This document shows, in pieces, positions 10,097 through 22,489 of a stretch of DNA of 64,000 nt (positions are counted from its first letter, which is position 1; every line of letters starts with the position of its first letter). The notes under the pieces are model-generated. The model made no database searches. It worked only from the letters and a program-made list of their open reading frames with translations, and was not told where the DNA came from. The position numbers and the translations under genes are program-made. The DNA lies in assembly GCA_009823395.1 (NCBI GenBank), contig CM020510.1:14929773-14993772 (forward strand), in the 5' to 3' direction. The DNA comes from Thamnaconus septentrionalis (Eukaryota; Chordata; Actinopteri; Tetraodontiformes; Monacanthidae).

Positions 10097-12700
10097 ACAT
10101 TGCATCTCAGAGGTTGGCAAGTCTGTTGAGCGAGATTTGAGAATTGAAATTCCGGGAAAGAAGCTGAGTCACAAGGTTAGTCATTTGATATGTGCATGTG
10201 CCAAGTCATGCATGAGGTGTGCACATGCAACCTGAGTGCCACTCGGTCTGACCTGATCACACTTGCAGCATCAATTTATCATCATTCTTAGGCCTTGGAT
10301 TATTCTCCCGATCCACACATGTGACAGCTACTTCTAATTCATTTTTGACGCTTGACGTAGAAAACAATGCCTAATTCCATCTCCAGAGTCCGCAGCTCTA
10401 AAGATGCCTCTGCCGCTCTGACTGCTGAGTGAAATTAGGGTACTCAGTTGAGATGTGGCAAAGCTGAGAATTTTTTTTTTTTCACATTCCAAGGCCCTGT
10501 CAATCTACTCACCTTCTGGCCCGCAGCTCCATAAGAGTCTGCCTCCTCGTCTCTGCCTTTAATGAGACAGGCTCCTGTCACAGTCACATCTGAGCTCAGT
10601 GCTTGTAATATCTGCCACGTCTTTGTTCTGGCAAATGTTACCTCTACTCATGCGTCTGTCACAGCTCACTCTGACTTTTAGGAGCAGGCCCGGCACAGGT
10701 AATAGCTTCTGCCTGGATTCATTTTGCACTGCTATGCTAATTCCCACTGTGGTCTCTGATATTACAATTGCAGGACCGCTTAATTCTTGGTCCCACTGTT
10801 ACTCGCCACAGGGTGACAAGACTAATTGTTGGATACTGTTTAAGCCTTGTTGGATTTAAATTGGCTGAAGACGTGGTGTTCAGCTGTTCACTGTTAAACA
10901 AAAGGGGAGCGATACCAGCTTACGTCTCCTGTAGCTGAAAAAAAAGGAGAAAGGTTCTTAGTGAAGACAGCATTGGTGGTATTTTTTGTTGTTGTTGAAA
11001 ACTCAACTTCCTTTTATATTCATAAATTCTCCATAATTCCATTATTGTCTGCAGTAGAACCATATTTTGACCTTATCAAGGCTAATACAACACAGTCGAG
11101 AGCGGATAAAAAGATTTCTAATTATCTATTTCCTCCTCATTTTCCTTCACGTTGGTCTGAACCACAGTCAAAAATGTTTCCCAAGGTTACTTTCTAAATA
11201 TCCCCAAAAAATCAATTTGAAAAAAACCAACCATAATTCTAATGGATTAAATAATTCAAAGTCTGATGTGCCTCTCAAACAAACTTTGCCAACACTGGTC
11301 CAAACCCCCGAGGTCGTCTTTGGGTGACGTTAAGGTTACAGTTTAATTGTCACTGATTCAAGCATGACAGTCCCAATAATGCAAACTGGGACAGTCGCAC
11401 ATGTTGATGCATGTTTCATTGTTGTTATTCAGCTCAATACACAACAGAAAAGGTGCCTGTACCCAACACAAGCTGCCGAACTACAGCCAGCTGAGGCACA
11501 TTGAAACCACAGTGCATCTATAGACTACTTAGAAGGTAATTTGCTATTGAAGAGGTGTCCAATTTCGTAAGGGTAGATTTCAACCACTGCACCTTGTGAC
11601 TAAGTGCTAAGGGTTAATGGCCTCATGTTTGGAGTAGAACAAAGACAAATTGGATTGGGCCTTGCCCTTGGAAAGCAATCAGGCTTTATATTTAGTAAAT
11701 GCTGTGCATCAAATTTTAAAGTCTATTCTGCCATTTCGTGTGGCAAAGACAAACATAGTCAATGGCTGCTTATTATTGTTGAGAGGGCTGCAACCCTGCT
11801 GGAGTCAGATGCTGAACTGGAGTGTGAATCCTGATAAAGAAATAGATCTCCTCACAATTCTGCTACAGTCGGTTCTCTCCAGTCTGACACTTAGCAACGG
11901 GAGAGAGATCACAGCCGTTTTTATTTTGAACATTGGTTTCCACTCTTCTTGCAACACTTGAAAAGGGACCTTGAAGAAAAATCTACATGCTGCCTTACCC
12001 GCAGGGGGAAAATACGCAGAAGAGAAGCATGGAAGCAAAAAAGGAAAAAAAAGGAAAAAAAAAGGGGGGGGTGGCAGCCTAAAGAGTCACAACTATGTAC
12101 GCGGCGTCTCCCGGCTGCTGCTCTCAGCCGAAGGCCCCCCCGTCACACGCGGCTGAATTCCCACGAGAGTCTGGAGAACACAGAGACGCTGCCGTGTGAC
12201 AGTGACCGCTGCCACGCTGCCTTGCTCTGTCCCGGCACCCTCTGTATCAGATCAGTGTCAGAGCCATGCGGACGCTCCTGACAGCTCCCAATACTCCCGG
12301 AAACACTTCTCGTCACTCCCCCAGATGGCAGCCAACAGCCACCAGTTTGCCTTTAGCAATCATGCTAATACGTCCCCGGCTGCTTCGACCTGAGAGGCTG
12401 CGTCCGACGTTAAAAGCATTGTCTGGGAACGGGTCTGTGATCCAGAGGGTAAATACAGCAGATGTCATCTTCCGCCGCCTCTCCGAGCAAAACAATAAAC
12501 AAAACATGCCGCTGTAATATTGACTGTGATATAGCCGTACTGGGGTTGCATAAGATTTATGGGCCGCCACGGCGGTAACAATCCTGCGTTGGAGGGAGGG
12601 GAGGGTTGACAGCGTTTGGCGGTAAAACTCCTCTGGCTGGGACATAAAGTCGGTAGATCTGTCCCCGTCCTCACAGGACTTGTCAATTATTGAAAAGAGC
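10097..12700. other. Non-coding stretch
   Basis: This mixed sequence includes an AT-rich part at 10920-11260 and a G/A low-complexity run at about 12040-12070. CpG-richer sequence at 12100-12480 has regulatory-like texture. The short frames here, including a 145-codon minus-strand one at 12313-12750, show no recognisable domains. No repeat family is identified. Confidence 0.4.
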
Positions 12701-13239
12701 AAAAATAACAACAGCCCAGAAGAGACGGCACTTGGCGAGTCGGAGCTCATTTACACATTTCTTCTTTTTTTTTTATCCCCTGAAGACAGCTCATGCGTTT
12801 AGGTCGTAATAAGAGGCGGTCTTTCATCCCTGTGTGTCTCCGCGCACTAATTCACACCACTGCGGGCGTGAGTCCCCCCATCCCTTACAGTCAGGGGGCA
12901 TCAAGGAAAAACAAAGAGGCGCTGAGGTGGAGAGACGGTGAAAAGGAAAAACCCCGCAGTGTTATTTAAAACTTGTTAAGCCGCTCACTTTGTAAAGGTG
13001 GAGGTGGAGGACGGTATTGTCGTAAGGAAGAGATCGAGGGATAAGGAGAGAGCGGGGGACAGGTATTAGGCTCTGTCAGGGCCTCTAATGGAGGAAACTG
13101 GTTTTTTTTTGTTTTGTTTTTTTGTGTGTCACGGTTGCTCTCTTCGCTGATGGATGAGGAAGCCAGGAGTCGCTGCGAGCCGGGAAGCCGAGCGCCTCCG
13201 ACGCCTGCGTACACGCGCAAGCCTTCCTGTAGCCGCTGA

Positions 13240-13640
13240 TCAGCCATCAATCTGACACTTTGCCGTGCAACATATCCTCCCCTGCGCTACTATAATAGAG
13301 CCAGGCCCGGCCGCGCAGACGTGTGAATCGCATAACATATTTATGTGGCGGTATTTTGGCAGGCTGCATTGTTTGCTTTTGCTTACATCGCCCTAAATAT
13401 TAATCTGGCACGCCGGGAAGTGTAAGACATTGTCTGTGTGTGAGACCGCAAACGTGCAAAAGTGCTACGAGGGAGTGCTACCACCCGCAGCCTGTGTACA
13501 CACCGGCGTTATTGGAGAGGAAGTCTGTTTTAATGCGCATTCAGAGATTGCGCTGTGAAGTGAGAGACTGCATTGGGAGTGCATTGACTCGACGACCTTG
13601 TCAACTCATCAGCATAAAAGTTTTCAGAAATGAGGAAGGA
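13240..13640. promoter_or_regulatory. Candidate conserved non-coding block
   Basis: This repeat-free block has motif-like words such as CATAACATATTTATG, GCATTGTTTGCTTTTGC (SOX- or forkhead-like) and CTAAATATTAATCTGGCACGCC at about 13330-13415. CpG is moderate. No coding frame of note is present. Regulatory function is inferred from composition only. Confidence 0.25.
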
Positions 13641-15359
13641 ATGTGATGAACTGGAAAACGTCACTAAGACTGGACTGGTGTCAATAGCAGAGTCGTGTTG
13701 AAAGACATGAAGGTCTGTCCGTCCTGATGCTCAGGATGAGCTTCGGCAGGTTGCACCTCACCCCGTCCACTTGCCTGAATGCACCGAGTTGCCGCCATGT
13801 GAATGACGATTGGCTATTTATCCGATCAAGCAATTAAATACAAGTGTCTGCATTTTCTGTGGAATTCATTCTATGAACTAAATTTACCTTTGACGGTGAA
13901 ATTGCTGTCACATTATGAACCAATTCAGCAGCGCTGTTGTATATTAAAGCTGTGAGAAAAAATAAATAAATGAAATAATAATAAATAAACTTAAATGTGA
14001 AAATAAACATGCTGCTAAATATGAAAGTATCTGATTAAAAAAATACCAGAGTGCCACTTATACTTTAGATTCTAAATATTTATGGCTTTTTGAAGAATAA
14101 AAATGTATACTTAAGTATTCCTAACATTCAAAAGCAGTGTTTACATGCATAAAAATGATTTTAAAAAAACTGACAATGAAGTTCCCACTGAAAAACTCTC
14201 GAGTCAATTTAGACATTAGAAAAAAAGTAGAATCTACTTTATTTGACATGATTCCCCATTAAAATAAACATTAAATGTGTTAAAAAAGAAATAAGGGAAA
14301 CGTCTTCATTTTAAATAAATAATAAAGAAAACGAATCCATGACGCTGTGGACAATATGCCCCGCCCACCACTGATTCCATCAGGCAATGATTCATGGGTG
14401 CCATGACGTCACAAAACGCACTCTCCGTTCTTGCATCTCGCAAACAAGCAAAACAACTTAATGGAAATGACAGGTTCCCAGACTTGTCTGCAATTGGTAA
14501 TTGAAGCACTTGCACTTCAACGTGATTACATCCAAAGAGCCTGATTTCGACGAGCCCTCACAGCTCACGATTTCACTCTGGGAGAAGTTTTCGACCGTAC
14601 AAACTCAGAGGACTGTGCTGCCGTGACGACAGCTTGGTTTCGCTTATGTTGACATTTTGATGCTTTTAATGCATAAATGTCTGTAAACGCATAAATGAAC
14701 GTCAAAAGCATCTCAAGACAAGTTTGTCATGTGACATTTAAAGGTTCGGGCTAGCAAAAGTCTCTCTTCTTCAGTGAGTCACTGAGTATGCTTGTTTTCA
14801 GACTTTATATCCGCATTTCTGCCAACGAACCCCTTTTAGAGAGGTGAGAGCTGTTTTTGTGCTCTTCTGAGTCACGTCAGCGGTGTTGCAGCGTCGGAGC
14901 CGACTGGTGAAAGTGGGGGCAGAGAGGCCGAGCGGACTGGTAACAGTGGGACACAAATGGGACTGACGTTTGTGGAGACGGCCTGAAAATGGCCTGCGCA
15001 CGAAAGTGCAGCGGGCGAGGAGTTAAAACAGCTTTTTGACTGACACTCATTCAAGTGCTTTCATACCCGCATTTGGATGTTTTGTGTGAGTACCGGCACT
15101 TTCGCCCGAGTACAGAATTCCAGCTTCCCACTCGTGCGCCGTGGAATTAACTAAAGACGAGAAAACTGAACAAAAAAAAATATAAACAGCTAGGCCGGCG
15201 CTGCTACAGTAACCCAGAGTGGCCCCTCCCCTCTCTAAAAAGATGGGTCGTCTCGGTGTGAAGTGTTTATTTTTCAATTTCACACCTTGTTTTTGTTGTT
15301 AACATCATTTTATCCCCAAAGTGTCGGCGCGGCGCGAGGTGCACAATGCGACGGCGAGA
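13641..15359. other. Non-coding stretch with AT-rich core
   Basis: The part at 13930-14330 is strongly AT-rich with TAAATAAA-type words. A full CRE-like TGACGTCA lies at 14404-14411. The rest is mixed-composition intron. No exon or repeat family is recognised. Confidence 0.45.
14404..14411. promoter_or_regulatory. Full-palindrome CRE-like site
   Basis: TGACGTCA, the canonical palindromic CREB/ATF site, sits in GGTGCCATGACGTCACAAAA. A single 8-mer can occur by chance in 64 kb, so occupancy is unproven. Confidence 0.4.
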
Positions 15360-15387
15360 GTGGGGGTGGGGGGGTGCGGGGGGGGTG
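15360..15387 (+). other. G-quadruplex-prone G-run cluster
   Basis: Three long G runs of about 5, 7 and 8 bases, separated by T and TGC, lie on the plus strand. The longest can be split into two stacks, so a four-run quadruplex is possible. Confidence 0.45.
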
Positions 15388-15422
15388 CACCCATAGCCCA
15401 ATCTGTCTCACAGCAGGCCCCT

Positions 15423-15442
15423 ACACACACACACACACACAC
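15423..15442. repeat. (CA)n microsatellite
   Basis: About 20 bases of AC dinucleotide. A further short AC-rich patch occurs at about 15598-15617. Confidence 0.85.
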
Positions 15443-17034
15443 GCACAGGCTAGCTGTCTCCTGAAATGCATACATTTACTCAGCTTCTCATCTCTACATG
15501 GAGCACCTCGGCTTACGCAACCCTGTGATGATGACACTATTATCCTGCTGATCAGAACTGCTCTCGGTGCTGTGTGGGAGCAGCTAGGAGGAGCATGCAC
15601 ACAAACACACACACATGCAGACGAGCGCTACGCACACACCGCCTCGGCTGGAGATTCACACTGTTGTTGTTGTTGCTGCACTGCTTAATGTATGAGCCCT
15701 CTTCAGCTCTCTGCCGCGACAGCTAGCAGGTGCAGGCACTCCAGTGAAACTGAGAAGGCCGCTGCCTCCTCTTTCTCCCCGCGCACACGCTCCTCCTCAT
15801 CCGCTCGCCGCTGCCCATATTATCCTCCCCAAAGAACTTAATGCGTCGACATGAAGGGAAAACAGCCTGTTGAGTGAAGTTGTTTACTTTCCTCGCTGCC
15901 AAAACCGTTTAGTTCGACGTCAACGCCGGCCGACCCAGCAGCTGCGCTTTAGCGCGCTCATGGGTTTGATCCGTAATTTGTGCCGCGCACAAGGATTATA
16001 TGGCACAGAGACGATGCTGCTGAGTTGAAAATGGACCAAATGCTCTGCTGCACAAGCAGAGCTACTGTAGGATCAAAAGTGTCAGGTGATTCAAAGTTTG
16101 GTACTTGTATCTCCATCGGTACTTATGAGAGAACGATATAGAAACAAATGGAAGTTTGTTTTTGCCAAGGCGCAGCAGATATAAAGATGGATCAAAAGCA
16201 CAGATAGAACCTGAAGGAGCCGTAATAAATCTCTCCAAGACAGGATATTTAAAGTAACTTCCATTAAATTTCCCATGGGCTTGTCATCAGTAATGTAATG
16301 CAAGGGAAGTCAGATTCATTTATTAAAGACAGCGAAAAAAGGAATTTCCTCTAATAGGCAAAATCTTTTTTTTTCCTGTTCGAAAAATGTACCTTTTGCC
16401 CGACAGCTTCGGCTGTCGAAAAGCAGCTTGCCATGGGACCGCTGGGCTGAAGGACCCGCCCTGCAGAGAGCAGGTGATTTCAGTGTCACTCAGTCGACAT
16501 TTTTTCCTTGTGCAGTAAATTTAATCTGGGGGGAAAAAAAACCCCACCCAACTGTCGGTCCTTTTTTCTCCCGATGTCTCACTTGATCTCACATCTTTCA
16601 CAGAGTCACAAAACCCTGAGCACACCTGCATCCAGGGCCACTGTATAGCCGAGCCGCTGCAATATGGCCTCCTCCTTACATGAGGACCCGCTGTTCACTT
16701 ATTACTAGCGAATGAAAACATGTTAGCTAAGCTACAAAAAAATAACACACACTTGTTTTATTTTCATTATATGTCCTTTTATGTGTGCAAATGTTTGGAC
16801 CTTTAACAAATAAACGGTCCAAATTTGTAGCAGCTGTTTTGATACTCGCATTCCTGAAAGCGTCTCCCGGCGGTGCAACACAGCTCGCCGCTTTTTTTGG
16901 TGTGTGTGGCGAGGCTCACAACTGTCAGGTTTTGAGAAAATAAGCCCGCTCGACTCCTTCCGTTTCCATTTTCTTTTTTAAATGACTGTCCTTTCTGGGA
17001 GATGAGCACCATTTGGACTAGTGCTGCCTCACAG
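15443..17034. other. Non-coding stretch
   Basis: This stretch holds a GTTGTTGTTGTTGCTGC patch at about 15663-15679, CpG-moderate DNA to 16020 and AT-richer sequence after that. A 28-bp word at 16573-16600 recurs at 54768-54795 with three mismatches. No gene is recognised. Confidence 0.4.
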
Positions 17035-17400
17035 AGAGAGAGGTGCGCGCCGCTCGCGCATGGCCTGCAGCCAAGCTCAGCCCTGCTGTGTGCATTACGC
17101 TCCTCTTACTTGTGTTTGGCTTATGATTAATAAGACATGTCTAAGAAGGGCTTGGGCGCGCGCGCACGGCCGCACGCGTGCGTTTGTTTTTGTGTGTCGG
17201 AGTATTTAGCGGCTCCTGCGCTCGGGGGAAAACGAGAGCGCTGCTCCCCGAAGAGCGTGTCGTGACAGAGGGGCTGCGACCTCTCGCCGCCGCTCCTGTG
17301 ATCCCGCAGCTCAGCGGGCTCGATCCCCGCAGCCCTGGCAAACACTCGCGGCACCCGCCGCCTATCTCCACTCCGCGACAACAAACGTGACATTGTTAAA
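17035..17400. promoter_or_regulatory. CpG-dense patch (possible internal CpG island)
   Basis: CpG is dense throughout, with alternating GCGCGCGCGCAC and CACGCGTGCG at 17155-17182 and further CpG-rich DNA at 17215-17390. Overlapping frames on both strands are by-products of GC richness. It could be an alternative promoter or an unmethylated enhancer. No initiation motif is diagnostic. Confidence 0.35.
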
Positions 17401-19270
17401 CAGAGATAACGGCATGAACAATGAGCCGAGACATGTAAAGTCAGCCTCACCGCCTTCCCGCTACGACGGCAGGACGGCTGGCTGAGTCTCTTTTGTTTTG
17501 TTTTGTTTTTTTCACAGATTCAACAGGTGGCAAGGGCGCAGGGTGATAGTTAGCTCTGTGGAATTTAAGCAGTTTCTGAAAAGGGACGGATCTCTGAAGT
17601 TCAGGTGGGAGATCACGTCAGACCTGAGAGCTGGTATTAATAGAACAGCGTCCATGCAGGTGCAGGACAAGACGCGCAGCAGCGCTTGAAATGCAGAAGC
17701 GTCGACGCAAACGCTCAGTTCTCACCGCAGCACTTCCTCTTACAAGCCCTCGCGGTGGTGACAGACGTTCATGCAACCTCAAAATGAATAATTAATGGAT
17801 ATTGGAATTGTTCGCCAGGCAGAATCACATGGACTTTTTTTCTTGTCTGCAACACGTTCGCTACCTTGTTGGCAGCAGTAAGAAATACAGAAAGAAAAAA
17901 AAGGCGGAATGTAAGATGGTTTTGGAATAGCGGAGCGACCAAGCGTTCAAACTGAGCTAAAAGAAAACAAGTTGGAATTCGAGCCATTAAACTGACAAGG
18001 GTGAATCATTGAGCAGAATAGCGTGGAGCTTTTTCAACTATACGTGGCTGTACGTTTGGGTGCATAATCACCTTTGATTTCTTGATAAATTGGTGTGAAT
18101 CTTTTATTTGTACAATTCAATTTTCTAGGCTAAAAAAGAAACAGTTGCTAAACAAGGTCGACCAATTAAAGTCAGTACGAATGCTGAGATGTTTTGTGCA
18201 CTTCTTGTTATAATTATCATTAAATGAATTACATTTTCACCGTATTTTATGAGGTCCATTTGTTAAATATATGTTGAAAATCATTTTGCCGTGGAAACAA
18301 CTGTAACGTGGAAATCAAATTGAGGATTTCAGAGGAGTTGTTCTACCACTCAGAACCAGAATTTTTATTGCCTGTGCAGCACCACCGAGGAGAAAAAAAA
18401 GAAGACTCTACTAATAATAATCTCACTCTGAAGCACAGTTGCAAGTTCAATAGAGGAAGAAATCCTGGCGGTGCTTGCTGTTGCTTGAGCCAGTTTGAGC
18501 GAGTCAAGGTCATCAATAACAAGTTGCACATTGTTTCTCGCCGAGCTCCCTGCACACCCAGGCAAAGAACAACCTTATAGCGTGTCTCCAGAACAGGCGA
18601 GTTTGTAAGCAGAGTGTTGTTGAATTCCTTCCCTGCCTGTCATTTTCTCGGATTCTGTGCTTGCTGCAGATCTTTTTTTTTTCTCTCCCACCCTCTCTCA
18701 CTCTCTCTCTCCTCTATTCATCCTGAATTATTAAAAAGTGTTGTGATTCCCAGTATGACTGTGAATCTGGGGCTGCAGCTCTCAACTGCGCAGTCACATT
18801 TGCTTGTTTTCCTCACTCCTCGCCGCCGTGTTCAACCCCGTCTTTTCCGCACGCCGTCTCGCTCCGCTCTGCTCGCTGACGTTTCGGCCCCTGTGCCACC
18901 CCCTCACCACCATCAAAAAAACATCTCACCTTGAAAGGGGGCAGGATGACGGTGGGATGGAGGAGGATGTTGGTGGGGAGGGGTGAGATTATGAATACTC
19001 AAGAAGTCTCGTCTGCCCTCGTCGACAGAGCGGGAATTATTCGTCTGAATCTGTATTCAGGTCAGGGTGCTTTTCACAGGGGAGGGAGGGAGGTAGGGAG
19101 AGAAGGAGGGATATCTTTCTTTCCCATCATGCACCAGCAGCAGGACCCAAATTGGCACAGAGGGCTGGGCAGTTTCTCCAGGGATAAGTGTCCTGCCTTT
19201 CGTCCGGACTCCCTCCGAGGGAAACCTGCCAGCGGACCTCCATTCACGGCGCCCGTTGTGTGTCTCAGAA
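17401..19270. other. Non-coding stretch
   Basis: A T/G tract ending in TTCACAG at 17511-17517 looks like a splice acceptor, but the phase-1 frame after it stops within ten codons. CT-rich runs occur at about 18668-18715. The remainder is mixed composition with no recognised gene. Confidence 0.4.
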
Positions 19271-19282
19271 CACGAGCTGGGA

Positions 19283-19345
19283 CCCCCCCGAGAGAGCAAC
19301 CCACCCCCCCCCCCAACCCCCTCCATCCCCCCGACTCACCCCCGA
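19283..19345 (-). other. C-rich run cluster (minus-strand G-quadruplex-prone)
   Basis: At least five C runs of 3 to 11 bases are separated by short spacers. This matches a G-quadruplex motif on the minus strand. It lies inside a 198-codon proline-rich chance frame at 18931-19527, which is explained by this composition. Confidence 0.5.
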
Positions 19346-19650
19346 CCCTGCAGCTGACCCGCCGCCACGGCTGGTGGTGGACTCTCCTATTCTGCTTTTT
19401 TTCCGCCTGTAGTTCATTTCTCGCTAGCTGGCGGCCTCGCGGTGCCGCGATGGCGCGGTACCGCAAACGCCGAGGCGGTGCTGTGGTGCCCCGAGGAAAG
19501 GTTATGAAAACAGCTGCCGGCAGATGAAAAATTCATGCGGTGTTACCGTGTATTTGAGTATCCCCGACTCATCATCGCCCCCCACTCTGCCCGCTCAGTC
19601 TCTCTTTTTGCGCAGATGACATGCCAGTCGGTGCGGCGCACGGCTGTTTT

Positions 19651-19686
19651 GGGGTTGGGTGGTGGGGAGTGGGGGGCGGGTAGGGT
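19651..19686 (+). other. G-quadruplex motif
   Basis: Runs of GGGG, GGG, GGGG, GGGGGG, GGG and GGG with loops of one to four bases lie on the plus strand. This satisfies the usual four-run, short-loop rule. It lies about 300 bp from the C-rich cluster at 19283-19345. Confidence 0.6.
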
Positions 19687-21430
19687 CTTCTGAGAATTCC
19701 AACGTGCCAGTTGTACTGTCTGAGATGCAGCAAACAGTGCATACTGTGTGTCATGTGTTTATTTGTTTCTCTAAGTAAAACCAAAGCCAAAAAAACGGAT
19801 CACAAATTGTTTCACCGATTCCAGATTTTTGCGCTCAACTGATAAATGAACAAAACGCATGACGTGCACTTGTCCAATTTGCAATATTGTGTTTGAGGCA
19901 AGGCGTGTGAAACGGAAGTTGTCACCCTCTTACCTTGTCTGAAAAGCGTAAGCGTGTTTATTTTTACGTTAAAAAAAATCATTCTTTCATTTCTTTCATT
20001 TTGGAAAATCGAATGAGCGAACGAGTGCTATACACGTACTGCACTGATCTGTAGTCATCCTAACACGGCACCGGGCAAAGGTGCACCTTGTGCGGAAAAC
20101 ATAAGAGGCCCCCCTTCAGAGAGCAGCACAAGAGAGGAAGAAGATGCAAAAGCGAGGAGAGGGCAGGGACACGGACGGGTAAAGAAAGTCTACAATGACC
20201 CTGGTAGCAGAGCAGCAGCACGAGCTGATGTCTTCCTTCAGTCTTCACCGAGCCAGCTAGCTACAGTGCCCACGCCTCTTCTTCCCTTTTGTCTTTAATT
20301 CTGACCATCCTGCCTCCGAAAACTGAGGTTTGTTTCTCTTCGCAGGCCGCCGGTCGATTGCAGCGCACTGATTTAATGAGCACAACAACAGCACTGAGTG
20401 GGAATAAAGGAGCTCTGTAGTAGTGCAGCGCGCAATGAAAAACATCCACATTTTATCAGAATAACAGCCTACAGGAGATGTTTTGGGTTACGGCGTATAA
20501 TTCCCAACAACAGTGGCCAAACCAAGGTGTGTGTTTTTGTTCCATTAGAAAGGATTTTTATTTTTTTTTTTTTTTTACGGCAGTGTACGAATTTTAACAT
20601 GATTTATTCATGAAGCCCATTCATATATTTTAGACATGCAAGAAGGTCAGGAGGACAGCCTGATTCTTCAAATTTGCTTTTCTATTTATTTTTAACACAT
20701 TATAACACTATATATCTGCAACATTGATAGACTTATCAAAAATGTACTTGAGAAGTTAACAGTATTTCAGAAGATTTGGTAGAACTTAACGGAAAGGAAG
20801 CATATTGCAAACAAAGCTAAAGTTAATCTCAAGGTAAAGCTGCAAAACCCAGAACAGACCCTGAGCTTGTGCTCCCAAAGAAATGTGGCGGCACCATATG
20901 GCCGCAGACTTAAATGTGAACGCACTCCAAATATAACTGCCAATTATTAGTAAAGGGAAACACAACTGTTGTTTCATTTAACGCCAGAAAATCCTATTAG
21001 TGATGCATGCTTGGTGTTCAAGTGTTAAAAATGATTCGCTTTACAAGCGTGACCTTAAAATTTCCCATCATTATTACGAATATGTGTTTGTGTGAGAATA
21101 GACTGTAAAGTTCAATCCTTAATTTGTGGGCTTTTCCATGCAATCCGTCAAGAGCCTGCAAACTCACTCAATTACAGTGGGCGTTGATGTTTAGTCAGAT
21201 CATTCAAAAGTTACCCTGAGAAACAGGGAGAATGGAAATAAGGGTGAAATGCCAAAACAACACTGCACTGGCAGCACATCTGTCTGTGTCTACAGCTATT
21301 GCATCTCTCTCTCGACAAACACTGAAACTTGCCACGTGCCTGCGATCAGTACCTCAAGTTCTGTATTTCATGTTATTTAGTGAATTTCTTTTATGCTTGC
21401 ATGCAAATTTGATCAATATTCCTGCCTCTT
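19687..21430. other. Non-coding stretch
   Basis: This AT-richer intronic sequence has a T tract at about 20558-20576. An octamer-type ATGCAAAT is at 21401-21408. No exon, RNA gene or repeat family is recognised. Confidence 0.4.
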
Positions 21431-21439
21431 CATTTTCAT

Positions 21440-21730
21440 TCTCAGATTGATACATCAAGGTTAAAATGGTTGCGGCCGACGGTCTTTCCACAAGAGCCTC
21501 TCGCACCAGAACGTATTGACTCCATTATATTCACTGCAGGCTATTCAAATCCCATTTATTTTTTAATGTTGAATCTCTCTAACCCAGCGTATGAAGCGCG
21601 AATGTGATTGGTAACGGGGGATATTTTGCGAGGAGAGAACATAATGGGGAATAAGTGTAGTATTAAAGGCCACCGGCATTACAGGGGGTAGTTTAATGAG
21701 GCTGTAGGTGGATACCATGGGACTGGGCGG
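21440..21730. promoter_or_regulatory. Candidate conserved non-coding block
   Basis: This is repeat-free sequence with closely spaced motif-like words (GACTCCATTATATTCACTGC, AATGTGATTGG, ACATAATGGGGAATAAG, GTAGTTTAATGAGGC). It has no reading frame of note. The composition suggests a conserved enhancer, which is unproven here. Confidence 0.3.
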
Positions 21731-22166
21731 CCCTGAACGAGCCCTTTATTCCGATCAATGCCTGCTAATGGAAGAGCCGCAGACGGCGACACGTAAAGAA
21801 ATAGAAACTGGAGAGAGGTCACAGGTTTTTGATACATTAAAAAAAGAAAAAAAAAAAAAGGGCAGCGTGATGACAAGGTGTTTTTTAAAACGAGCGTCGG
21901 AAGCGGCCAACGGGTCCACCTGTGCTTGTTACCGCGGCCTGGCAACAGGATGTGATGAAGGGCAGCGTTTCCTGCAATCAAACGCTTCCACATCGCTCTG
22001 AGGGTAGCCCATGGCCTCATCGCCGCCAACCATAATCAACAGGCGTCCCAGACGAACAGGCGTTCAACTGTAGCCTTTCAAAGCGAAAATGATATAGCCT
22101 TGGCTCGCCATCACGCATGTTAATGTAAATGGGAGCCGTGCACGGGCGCAAGCGGAAAATACCAAG

Positions 22167-22183
22167 CCAGACGGGGGCGCTGG
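22167..22183 (+). promoter_or_regulatory. CTCF-like motif
   Basis: CCAGACGGGGGCGCTGG is close to the vertebrate CTCF core (CCANNAGGGGGCGC type) with one core deviation. Binding cannot be inferred from a single match. Confidence 0.35.
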
Positions 22184-22489
22184 TCATTCCCAAGGGTGTG
22201 ACATTCGGCTGTAACTCTGAGATTTTTTTTATTTTATTTTTTTAGTGCAATACATTCCTGCCAGAGGCTTTAAAAACGTTGACTTTCCTTTCATCTGGGC
22301 CTGGTGACCCCTCCGCCCCCAACATCAGTGTTTTTGGCTCCCTCTTCTCCACTTGACTCCTGTCCTCCCCCCATCCCTTCCCCGTCTGCTGACGCGGCCC
22401 CATCGCCTCCTGTGCTTTTGCAGAGAGGAGAAAACACTTGTTTTGACAGCCATGATAACTGACTACACGTCACACGTCTGGAAGGAAGA

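Noticed and set aside
18931..19527. 198-codon open frame, the longest in the window
   Set aside because: It runs through C-rich low-complexity DNA, giving Pro/Arg/Gly-rich sequence with no domain. Overlapping frames on the other strand are equally open, as GC-rich DNA allows.
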